Shown: positions 32,694-38,846 of the stretch, in pieces
How the letters are laid out: every line of letters begins with the position of its first letter
How positions within the stretch are numbered: the stretch's first letter is position 1
Assembly: GCF_023507745.1 (NCBI RefSeq)
Contig: NZ_JALPZO010000127.1
Coordinates: forward strand, 1 to 38,846
Origin: Vreelandella olivaria
GTDB taxonomy: Bacteria > Pseudomonadota > Gammaproteobacteria > Pseudomonadales > Halomonadaceae
DNA length: 38,846 nucleotides
Reading direction: 5' to 3'
The notes under the pieces: generated by a model
Told to the model about the DNA's origin: nothing
What the model saw: the letters and a program-made list of their open reading frames with translations, nothing else
Database searches by the model: none
Translations under genes and position numbers: made by a program

Positions 32694-33239
32694 ATGTCGC
32701 GAATTTGTGTTTACCTCGGTTCACGGGAAGGAAACAACCCCGCATTCCGTCAGGCTGCCATTACATTGGGCGCTACATTGGCAGCACGGGGACACACACT
32801 CGTTTACGGTGGAGCACGTATTGGCTTAATGGGCGAACTGGCCAATGCAGCACTTAACGCAGGTGGTAAGGTAATTGGCGTGATGCCAGACCACCTGGTT
32901 GAACGGGAGCAGGCTCACTTTGGCCTGACCGAGCTTATTCGTGTTCCCAATATGCATGAGCGCAAAGCATCCATGGCCGCGAATGCGGATGCCTTTATTG
33001 CCCTGCCTGGTGGCATTGGCACCTTTGAAGAGCTATTTGAAATCTGGACCTGGGGGTACTTGGGCTTACATGAAAAACCGATGGGCCTGCTGGATACAGA
33101 GGGTTTCTACTCCCCCCTGCTCACATTTCTTGACAGCACCGTCAGCTACGGCTTTCTGGCCCAGGCAACCCGCGACATGTTGATGGATGCCCCAACACCC
33201 ACCCAACTATTGGACGCGCTGGAAATACAGCTGGCATAA
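32694..33239 (+). CDS. LOG-family protein (TIGR00730; nucleoside 5'-monophosphate phosphoribohydrolase type)
   Basis: This 181-residue Rossmann-like protein has the LOG signature PGGIGTFEELFE and the upstream HERKASM segment, which together form the active site. Bacterial LOG proteins release bases from nucleotide monophosphates and are often misnamed lysine decarboxylases. The start at 32694 is the first Met before ICVYLGSREGNNP, the normal family start; AAGGA lies somewhat far upstream. It is the last gene of the run and is followed by a repeat element. Confidence 0.9.
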   Translation: MSRICVYLGSREGNNPAFRQAAITLGATLAARGHTLVYGGARIGLMGELANAALNAGGKVIGVMPDHLVEREQAHFGLTELIRVPNMHERKASMAANADAFIALPGGIGTFEELFEIWTWGYLGLHEKPMGLLDTEGFYSPLLTFLDSTVSYGFLAQATRDMLMDAPTPTQLLDALEIQLA

Positions 33240-33262
33240 ATGAGGCATTTAGACACCTGAAA

Positions 33263-33409
33263 CTAGGGTTGGTACGAAAAGTCGCTGAGCGAAGATCAGG
33301 CAAGGCAAAAACCAGCGAGAAAACGGAGTTTACGGGGTGTAAATGAGTATTTTGAGCTTATTTTTAACGCAGTATGATCGAGCGCAAGTAGTTTTCGTAC
33401 AAAGCCTAG
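33263..33409. repeat. Non-autonomous repeat element with terminal inverted repeats (copy B)
   Basis: About 147 bases are bounded by TAGGGTTGGTACGAAAA (33264-33280) and, inverted, TAGGCTTTGTACGAAAA (33408-33392), which differ at two of 17 positions. The interior has no coding capacity and is partly A-rich. A truncated relative lies at 1748-1806. It looks like a MITE- or REP-like dispersed element. Its right end supplies the stop codon of the exonuclease gene. Confidence 0.75.
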
Positions 33410-33921
33410 GGTTTCGTGAGCAGCAGGGTACGCTGATAGGTAAGCTGCAACAGGCGTGCATCTTCGCCCGCCCGGTGGCGGTGGATACCACGTTCGGCCA
33501 TCACCGCTTCCTTGGTATCACTCCAAAGGGCCTGCTGCTCTTCACTTAATAAAATACGCAGTGCCTCTAGCCGAAAACGCGGCAGCAGACCTGCATGGTG
33601 GAAGAGCAACGATAGCCATGTATTGTCGTATCCCCAGCTATCACTATACGCCTTACCCAGCTCTCTGAGCTCATCATTAAGCCAGTGCGCCACCTGCCGA
33701 ACCGGATAGCCCTCCTGGAGCAGACGCTCCCGTGAGATCCCATGTAACAGTTCCGCTTTGGGGTCCCAATGGGTCCACTCGTCCATAGGCTGAATAAGAA
33801 ACGCGCAGCAGCTACCATCGGCACGTGCAAGGCCAACTTCTATCGGGTAGCTGCCACGCCCAAATCCGGACGCTTCAATATCTAGCACTGTAGGTAGCGT
33901 CTCGGACACTGACTTCCTCAT
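33406..33921 (-). CDS. DEDDh-type 3'-5' exonuclease-like protein
   Basis: This 171-residue protein carries the three exonuclease motifs: DIEASGFG (Exo I, D14/E16), a YDNTW segment with Asp (Exo II) and HRAGEDARLL with H-x4-D (Exo III). It is likely a small RNase T/epsilon-like exonuclease. The stop codon (33408-33406) lies inside the end of repeat copy B, so the original C-terminus may have been replaced. The ribosome site is weak, and it starts 16 bases after the stop of the Sel1 gene, probably in one operon. Confidence 0.8.
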   Translation of the reverse strand: MRKSVSETLPTVLDIEASGFGRGSYPIEVGLARADGSCCAFLIQPMDEWTHWDPKAELLHGISRERLLQEGYPVRQVAHWLNDELRELGKAYSDSWGYDNTWLSLLFHHAGLLPRFRLEALRILLSEEQQALWSDTKEAVMAERGIHRHRAGEDARLLQLTYQRTLLLTKP

Positions 33922-33937
33922 TTACTCATCTTCATAA

Positions 33938-34432
33938 CTATCCAGCAGCCAATGCAGCCCGTGGCTGGCGGTCAGCCATACGTTGCCAGTAAGCTGCCTG
34001 CTCGCTATCCACCGCCAGACCTAACTCACCCAGCAGGTAAGCGCGGGCGAGCCTTTCAGCCGCCAGAAAGTGCCCTGACTGGGCGGCCCGTGCATACCAG
34101 GTGATCGCATAATCTTCACGGCGCGGATACTGGGCACAGCCGTGCTCATGAATTTGCGCGGCCTGGTACTGCGACTTTACATCGCCGGCCTGGGCGGCTT
34201 CCAACACGTAGCGCGCGCCACGCGCTTTATCCTGGGGAGATACACTGCGATGGAATAACATGTGTCCATAGACAGAGAGTGCATCAGGGTGCCCAGCTTC
34301 CGCACAGCGCTTAAATAATCGCATGGTTAAACGCTGAGTGCGTGGTGAACGCGGCAGTAACCAGCGCGTATGAAACAGCTGTTCGGCCAGACGAAATTCA
34401 AGCCGAGTAAACAAAGATGATGCCTGCGGCAT
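33938..34432 (-). CDS. Sel1-repeat protein
   Basis: This 164-residue protein holds about three or four Sel1-like helical repeats: AEAGHPDALSVYGHMLF, EAAQAGDVKSQYQAAQIHEHG, RAAQSGHFLAAERLARAYLLG. These are protein-interaction scaffolds. No signal peptide is evident, so it is probably cytoplasmic. It precedes the DEDDh exonuclease gene by 16 bases on the same strand. Confidence 0.82.
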   Translation of the reverse strand: MPQASSLFTRLEFRLAEQLFHTRWLLPRSPRTQRLTMRLFKRCAEAGHPDALSVYGHMLFHRSVSPQDKARGARYVLEAAQAGDVKSQYQAAQIHEHGCAQYPRREDYAITWYARAAQSGHFLAAERLARAYLLGELGLAVDSEQAAYWQRMADRQPRAALAAG

Positions 34433-34683
34433 GGCAAACTACCCTGCCTATCTGTTGAGACTTTTGGCTAGCACTCATGTCACTTCATTGACGGCTAACC
34501 AGACGATAAACCAGCGATTGGCCGGCCGATGGGCTGGCAAGCATACGCCTGCTTTTACGCTGACTCAACCCTGTTGATTTGCTGGTTTGGTGGACCCTCG
34601 CTAACATGCCTTTCACACGCTGGTTTTTATGGCGATGATAACGGCTTATCCTGAGGCAATTTCGCCTTACCAAGGAGATGACA

Positions 34684-35715
34684 ATGCAAACCCGCCCACT
34701 TGGCAGAACCGGGATGGAGGTCAGCCGACTCTGCTTAGGCACGATGACGTTTGGCGAACAAAACAGCGAAACGGATGCACACGAGCAACTGGACCGCGCG
34801 GTAGCTTTCGGCATTAACTTTATCGACACCGCTGAAATGTATCCGGTTCCTCCGAAGGCAGAGACGCAAGGTTTAACAGAAACGTATATTGGAAGCTGGT
34901 TAAAGGCACGTGGCGATCGTAACGATGTAATTATCGCCACGAAAGCAGCAGGCCCCGGACTGGACCATATACGCGGTGGCCCGCGCATGACCCGCGATCA
35001 TCTGCATCAGGCAGTTGAGACCAGCCTTGCCCGGCTTAAAACAGATTATATCGACCTATATCAGCTGCATTGGCCAGACCGCAAAACCAACTTTTTTGGC
35101 AAGCTGGGTTATACCCACGAAGAAGAGGATGATGCCACTCCACTCGAAGAGACACTCTCGGCACTAAAGGAGCTGGTTGATGCCGGAAAAATTCGCGCCA
35201 TTGGTCTGTCTAATGAGACCCCCTGGGGCGTTATGCGCATGTTGCAGCTATCTGACCAGCTTAATCTTCCAAGGGTCGCATCGGTTCAAAACCCCTATAA
35301 CCTACTGAACCGCACTTTTGAGGTAGGCCTGGCTGAAATTGCCCACCGTGAGGACGTTGGTTTACTTGCCTACTCTCCTCTGGGGTTCGGCGTGTTATCA
35401 GGTAAATACCTGAATGGCGCCCAGCCTCCTCAAGGTCGTTTGACGCTTTACGAACGCTTCAAACGCTACACATCACCACAAGCAGAAGCGGCAACACAAG
35501 CCTACGTTGCGCTTGCCAAAGAGCATGACCTGGACCCGGCACAAATGGCCCTCGCCTTTGTGAACTCCCGAAGTTTTCTCACCAGCAATATCATTGGTGC
35601 GACAACTATGGATCAATTGGAAAGCAACCTGGCCAGCGAGAGTCTAAAGCTTGATGAAGACGTATTAACCGCCATTGACGACATTCATCGTCGTATGCCG
35701 AACCCCTGCCCCTAA
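34684..35715 (+). CDS. tas: Aldo/keto reductase, Tas family
   Basis: This 343-residue protein matches E. coli Tas closely over its length (LGTMTFGEQNSE-DAH-QLD, NFIDTAEMYPVPP, ETQGLTETYIG, IGATTMDQL). The catalytic tetrad Asp, Tyr, Lys, His is visible in FIDTAEMY, IIATKA and LYQLHWPD. The start is at the second ATG (34684): AAGGAG lies 6 bases upstream, whereas the first ATG (34678) directly abuts it. The physiological substrate is unknown. A hairpin follows at 35757. Confidence 0.93.
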   Translation: MQTRPLGRTGMEVSRLCLGTMTFGEQNSETDAHEQLDRAVAFGINFIDTAEMYPVPPKAETQGLTETYIGSWLKARGDRNDVIIATKAAGPGLDHIRGGPRMTRDHLHQAVETSLARLKTDYIDLYQLHWPDRKTNFFGKLGYTHEEEDDATPLEETLSALKELVDAGKIRAIGLSNETPWGVMRMLQLSDQLNLPRVASVQNPYNLLNRTFEVGLAEIAHREDVGLLAYSPLGFGVLSGKYLNGAQPPQGRLTLYERFKRYTSPQAEAATQAYVALAKEHDLDPAQMALAFVNSRSFLTSNIIGATTMDQLESNLASESLKLDEDVLTAIDDIHRRMPNPCP

Positions 35716-35756
35716 TAGAGTGGCCAGTCGCCAGAATGTATCGCTATTAGCCCGAT

Positions 35757-35778
35757 AGCCTCGGCCTTTGCCGAGGCT
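35757..35778 (+). terminator. Candidate terminator hairpin after tas
   Basis: AGCCTCGGC and GCCGAGGCT form a 9-bp GC-rich stem with a 4-base loop, 42 bases after the tas stop. The U-tract is nearly absent, so termination efficiency is uncertain. Confidence 0.55.
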
Positions 35779-35860
35779 TGGTATACTAGGCTCCAACCAC
35801 CTCGCCTACGCTTAGTGTGGGCTTATGTTTCTTAATTTGCCAGGTTCCCAGGAGCACGCC

Positions 35861-36640
35861 ATGCTGAGCGTTATCTCCCCAGCCAAAACGCTGGACTTTG
35901 AAACCCCTTCCACCACAGATCAGGTGACTCAACCGGATTTTCTGGATCAAAGCGCACCGCTGGTCGAGATTTTGCGCGGCTACTCACCTCAGCAACTGAG
36001 TGATTTGATGGGTATTAGCGATAAACTGGCAGGCTTAAACGCCGCCCGCTTTGCTGATTGGCACCCCCCCTTCTCTCTCAACAATGCAAAGCCTGCGGTG
36101 CAAGCTTTCCAGGGTGATGTTTATACCGGGCTTGAAGCAGACACATTCAGCGAGGCCGATAACCAGTTTGCCCAGCAACACCTGCGCATTCTATCCGGCC
36201 TTTACGGTTTGCTACGCCCCCTGGACCTCATTCAGGCATACCGGCTGGAAATGGGCACCAAGCTCGCCAACCAGGCAGGCAACGATCTTTATGCGTACTG
36301 GAAACCCACACTTACCAACGCACTCAATCAAGCCATTGCAGATAGTGGCTCCAAGGTATTGGTAAACTTGGCCTCAAATGAGTACTTCAAGGCAATTGAT
36401 GCGAAGAAGCTCAATGCGCAAGTCATCACCCCCGTCTTTAAAGATGAAAAGAATGGCGCCTTTAAGATCATCAGTTTCTACGCCAAAAAAGCGCGTGGTC
36501 TGATGAGCGCCTGGATTATTAAGCAGAAAATTAACGAACCTGATCAGCTCAAAGCATTTGACGTTGCCGGTTATCGGTTCGATGCAGCGGCATCCCAGGG
36601 AGATACCCTGGTATTTATACGCAAAGAGTCCGATCGTTAA
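35861..36640 (+). CDS. yaaA: Peroxide stress protein YaaA (UPF0246)
   Basis: This 259-residue protein begins [16 protein letters not shown], the standard YaaA start, and contains [28 protein letters not shown] and a C-terminal [20 protein letters not shown]. In E. coli YaaA limits free intracellular iron during peroxide stress and binds DNA. AGGAG 6 bases upstream supports the start at 35861 rather than 35825. It is convergent with the isochorismatase-like gene, only 18 bases apart. Confidence 0.95.
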   Translation: MLSVISPAKTLDFETPSTTDQVTQPDFLDQSAPLVEILRGYSPQQLSDLMGISDKLAGLNAARFADWHPPFSLNNAKPAVQAFQGDVYTGLEADTFSEADNQFAQQHLRILSGLYGLLRPLDLIQAYRLEMGTKLANQAGNDLYAYWKPTLTNALNQAIADSGSKVLVNLASNEYFKAIDAKKLNAQVITPVFKDEKNGAFKIISFYAKKARGLMSAWIIKQKINEPDQLKAFDVAGYRFDAAASQGDTLVFIRKESDR

Positions 36641-36658
36641 CGCGACATGCTATTCGCG

Positions 36659-37234
36659 CTAAAAAAACGATACAGAGCGCGTAGACCGTGGCTTCAGAAA
36701 GCGCTGATGCACCTCTTTGAACATTGGCGTATCGCAACGGTGTAGCCACTCATAGGCCACCATATCGGCAGTGACCGATACGGCCCCGTGCATGCAGGCA
36801 CGCTCACGGGCGAGGCGGGCTTCTGCTTGCCGCCGGCTGGCTGTTGCCTCACTAAGCCAGAAAACGTTATACCCGGCTTCCAGCAAGCCAAGCGCACTCT
36901 GCAGCACACAGATATGCGCTTCGGTCCCACATATGACGATCTGGCGCAGCGCCAGGGCTTTTAATGCCCGCACAAAGGCCGATTCCTCCATAATACTGAA
37001 GTGATGCTTTTGCCAGACGTGGTGTCTACCTAGTGCATTGAACAGCGCGGGCTCTGTAGCACCCAGCTTTTCAGGATACTGCTCCGTTAGCCATACAGGT
37101 ATTGATAGCGCCTCAGCAACACCAGCCAGCCAGGCGGCTTCCTCTACCGCCTGCTGCCCGCCATGAATGACGGGCAACAGACCCGCCTGAAAATCGACCA
37201 TTAAAAGTAAACTGCGATGAGCTTGTAAACGCAC
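36659..37234 (-). CDS. Isochorismatase-family cysteine hydrolase, GTG start
   Basis: This 191-residue protein has the cysteine hydrolase triad: D14 (LMVDFQAGL), K76 (WQKHHFS) and the nucleophile C109 in CGTEAHICV. Members include nicotinamidase and isochorismatase, and the YcaC-type of unknown substrate; this sequence most resembles the last group. The start is GTG (37234-37232) with AGGGTG upstream. It is convergent with yaaA and divergent from the Tim44-like gene. Confidence 0.88.
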   Translation of the reverse strand: MRLQAHRSLLLMVDFQAGLLPVIHGGQQAVEEAAWLAGVAEALSIPVWLTEQYPEKLGATEPALFNALGRHHVWQKHHFSIMEESAFVRALKALALRQIVICGTEAHICVLQSALGLLEAGYNVFWLSEATASRRQAEARLARERACMHGAVSVTADMVAYEWLHRCDTPMFKEVHQRFLKPRSTRSVSFF

Positions 37235-37378
37235 GTTTTCACCCTATTTTTGTCTGAGTTATTAACCTCAGCATAGCCCCCTTTCACCATTTAAACGCTA
37301 GAATAGCCACTTAACAATTTCCTACGGGCCTACCCCTGGCCCACGCACTTAACCATTACTTAGTAACGGGAGAACAAA

Positions 37379-38227
37379 ATGTTGCGACAGTTTTTTGTCA
37401 TGCTACTGGTCAGCGTTATGGGGATCAGTGCAGCGGTAGAGTATGCCGAGGCACGCCGCATGGGCGGTGGCGGCAGTATGGGTAGTATGTCACGCTCAGC
37501 AGACCGCCCCGCCAGCACCCCAGCCCAACAGCAGCAGGCACAAAGTGCCCAACAAGGCCAAGCAAGTGCTGCGGCAGCACGTCGAGGTGGTATGGGAGGT
37601 ATGATGGGAGGCCTGCTTGCAGGTGGCTTACTTGCCGCCCTCTTCTTTGGCGGAGCGTTTGATGAGCTGCGCATTATGGACTTGCTCGTTATAGCGGGGG
37701 TTGCCGCTCTGGCGATTTTCGCCTTCCGGGCATTTATGCGGCAGCGTCGACCCTCTCATGCAGAATCGTCAGGCTCTCAACGTGAGCAGCACTCTCCGGG
37801 AGTGGCACCACCCAACTTCGCTACACCTGGCAGCTTGGCTGGTAGCATGCAGGGTACGCCTGAATGGTTCGATAAAGAGCGCTTTTTAAATGGTGCCAAA
37901 GAGCACTTCATAACGCTCCAGCGCGCCTGGGATAATAATGATTTCAGCCAGATCCAGGAGTACGTTACGCCAGAGCTTTATAATCTGCTTCGCCAGGAAC
38001 GCGCAGAGCACCCTGCCAATAACCGCACCGAAACAGTCCGCCTGTTTGCCGAACTTGGCGACGTCAATGAATACGACAGCCATGCTGAAGCAACCGTCAT
38101 CTTCCATGGCCTTCTAGAAGAGAACGGTGAACAGACTGAGTTCAACGAAACATGGCATTTAACGCGTGCAATGCGTGATGAAGCACCCTGGTATCTGCAA
38201 GGCATTGAGCAGAACCCCAGCGCTTAA
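37379..38227 (+). CDS. Tim44-like domain membrane protein
   Basis: This 282-residue protein has an N-terminal signal or anchor (1-25), then a Gly/Met/Ser/Gln-rich linker (RRMGGGGSMGSMSRS, PAQQQQAQSAQQGQ). One or two hydrophobic segments lie near 75-120 (GGLLAGGLLAALFFGGAF, LLVIAGVAALAIFAFRAF), and a C-terminal Tim44-like domain spans about 155-278 (EWFDKERFLNGAKEHFITLQRAWDNND). Its role in bacteria is not established; it is probably inner-membrane. GGGAG precedes ATG 37379. Confidence 0.88.
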   Translation: MLRQFFVMLLVSVMGISAAVEYAEARRMGGGGSMGSMSRSADRPASTPAQQQQAQSAQQGQASAAAARRGGMGGMMGGLLAGGLLAALFFGGAFDELRIMDLLVIAGVAALAIFAFRAFMRQRRPSHAESSGSQREQHSPGVAPPNFATPGSLAGSMQGTPEWFDKERFLNGAKEHFITLQRAWDNNDFSQIQEYVTPELYNLLRQERAEHPANNRTETVRLFAELGDVNEYDSHAEATVIFHGLLEENGEQTEFNETWHLTRAMRDEAPWYLQGIEQNPSA

Positions 38228-38230
38228 GCC

Positions 38231-38280
38231 ATAGTATTTTGATACTATATAATGCACAACAGCCGCTTAATTAGCGGCTG
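38231..38280 (+). other. Two consecutive hairpins after the Tim44-like gene
   Basis: ATAGTAT-N4-ATACTAT (38231-38248) is followed by CAGCCGCT-N5-AGCGGCTG (38260-38280). Neither has a proper U-tract, so they may be 3'-end stabilisers or weak terminators between this gene and the convergent lipoprotein gene. Confidence 0.55.
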
Positions 38281-38318
38281 GCACAAAATCCATTGCCTAG
38301 CGATGCAATCCTTATGGC

Positions 38319-38507
38319 TTAATTCTCAGCGGCCTCTTCAATATTCTCGCCCAACTCTTCAATGCTTTCCCCGGCACTTTGCATGCTGTCGTCAATGCTT
38401 TCGCCAGCTTCTTCAGCAGGACCCTGGTTATCACAAGCAACCAAACCGCCAAGCATCATCGCCATTAGCAATGCTGCGGCTAATTTTTTAATCAACTGTG
38501 TCGTCAT
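38319..38507 (-). CDS. Small acidic lipoprotein
   Basis: This 62-residue precursor has a lipoprotein signal with lipobox LVAC at residues 22-25, so Cys25 would be lipidated. The mature part is very acidic with short repeats (GESIDDSM, GESIEEL, GENIEEA), likely an amphipathic helix. The +2 residue is Asp (CDN), an inner-membrane retention signal by the E. coli rule. GAGG 5 bases upstream supports ATG 38507. It resembles entericidin-like or other small lipoproteins, but no family is assigned. Confidence 0.8.
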   Translation of the reverse strand: MTTQLIKKLAAALLMAMMLGGLVACDNQGPAEEAGESIDDSMQSAGESIEELGENIEEAAEN

Positions 38508-38680
38508 ATCGCCTCTCCTCCTGAGATAGTGCTTCATGATACGTACCTCATCATACTAAATGTTAAGCTCCCTGGAAGCCACCAAACTGCACAACCTATT
38601 GTTATTTAATTTATTAAAACGTGCGTTCCAAGGTAATAGGTTAATAATTCAGCATTTCCATATCAGCAAGGTACATCAAA

Positions 38681-38716
38681 AAAAATCCCCCTGGGCGCAT
38701 GCCCAGAGGGATTTTT
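38681..38716 (-). terminator. rRNA operon terminator
   Basis: The near-perfect stem of AAAAATCCC and CTGGGC arms around a GCAT loop is followed on the minus strand by a run of eight U residues (38685-38678). It lies just 3' of the 5S rRNA on the minus strand. Confidence 0.93.
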
Positions 38717-38724
38717 AGTATAAG

Positions 38725-38843
38725 TGCCTGACGATGACCTACTCTCACATGGGGAGACCCCACACTACCATCGGCGCTAAGCGGTTTCACTGCTGAGTTC
38801 GGCATGGAATCAGGTGGTTCACGCTCGCTATGGTCGTCAGGCG
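38725..38843 (-). rRNA. rrf: 5S ribosomal RNA
   Basis: On the minus strand the sequence contains the conserved 5S blocks CCATGCCGAACTCAG, GTGAAACCGCTTAGCGCCGA and GGTAGTGTGGGGTCTCCCC, with complementary GCCTGACGAC/GTCATCGTCAGGC ends. The length is about 119 bases. Ends are approximate. It is the distal gene of an rRNA operon entering from the right edge. Confidence 0.95.
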
Positions 38844-38846
38844 TTC

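Noticed and set aside
34485..34988. Minus-strand open frame before and into tas
   Set aside because: It overlaps the well-supported tas gene in antisense and shows low-complexity Ser/Arg composition.
38260..38280. GC-rich hairpin as a terminator of the Tim44-like gene
   Set aside because: The stem is good but the following bases are GCACAAAATCC with no U-tract, so it was listed only as a hairpin.
1..38846. CRISPR arrays, tRNA genes, IS elements, phage genes
   Set aside because: Reading both strands gave no regularly spaced repeats, no cloverleaf-like tRNA blocks and no transposase, integrase or phage structural proteins.

Overview
The window looks like chromosomal accessory DNA of a moderately halophilic gammaproteobacterium, most likely Halomonadaceae. 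This rests on the protein families, the moderate GC content, the gammaproteobacterial 5S rRNA at the right edge and a dispersed intergenic repeat present twice. No phage, IS transposase, CRISPR array or tRNA was seen. The left edge cuts catA and the right edge enters an rRNA operon on the minus strand.

Layout: (1) 1-16.6 kb, aromatic catabolism. A minus-strand catB-catC-catA operon (catechol ortho-cleavage) has a perfect ATAC-N7-GTAT dyad upstream. Then come an exported HSL-type esterase, a cytoplasmic esterase, a TetR regulator and a MipA/OmpV outer-membrane protein. Next is a minus-strand operon nahG - aryl-alcohol dehydrogenase - aldehyde dehydrogenase, divergent from a NahR-like LysR regulator. 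Together these can take a hydroxybenzyl-alcohol-type compound through salicylaldehyde and salicylate to catechol and on to muconolactone. Beside them is a DoxX - glutathionyl-hydroquinone reductase - DODA-type dioxygenase operon (quinone/catechol handling), two LysR regulators and a 4-OT-like tautomerase. (2) 16.6-20.7 kb: a Nac-like LysR gene divergent from a DUF3311 protein, a sodium:solute symporter and an M20 amidohydrolase, an uptake-and-hydrolysis module. (3) 20.7-25.5 kb: a GC-rich four-gene minus-strand operon with two different luciferase-like flavin monooxygenases flanking a tandem pair of TIM-barrel isomerase/epimerase paralogues, with a divergent LysR gene. No pathway is known to me for this set, so it is the best candidate for an undescribed system. 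(4) 25.6-30.8 kb: a chemoreceptor, a beta-keto acid cleavage enzyme, the chaperedoxin cnoX behind a perfect 15-bp inverted repeat, and a PatB/MalY C-S lyase. (5) 30.8-38.8 kb: mostly housekeeping genes (thioesterase, DUF501, LOG, DEDDh exonuclease, Sel1, Tas, YaaA, isochorismatase-like, Tim44-like, small lipoprotein), ending in the 5S rRNA and its terminator.

How it works together: five LysR genes, four of them next to divergent operons, mark a patchwork of inducible catabolic modules. Salicylate probably acts through the NahR homologue, and cis,cis-muconate probably acts on the cat operon through a CatM/BenM-type protein not encoded in the window. Several starts are not ATG (TTG at 21741, GTG at 23455, GTG at 37234).
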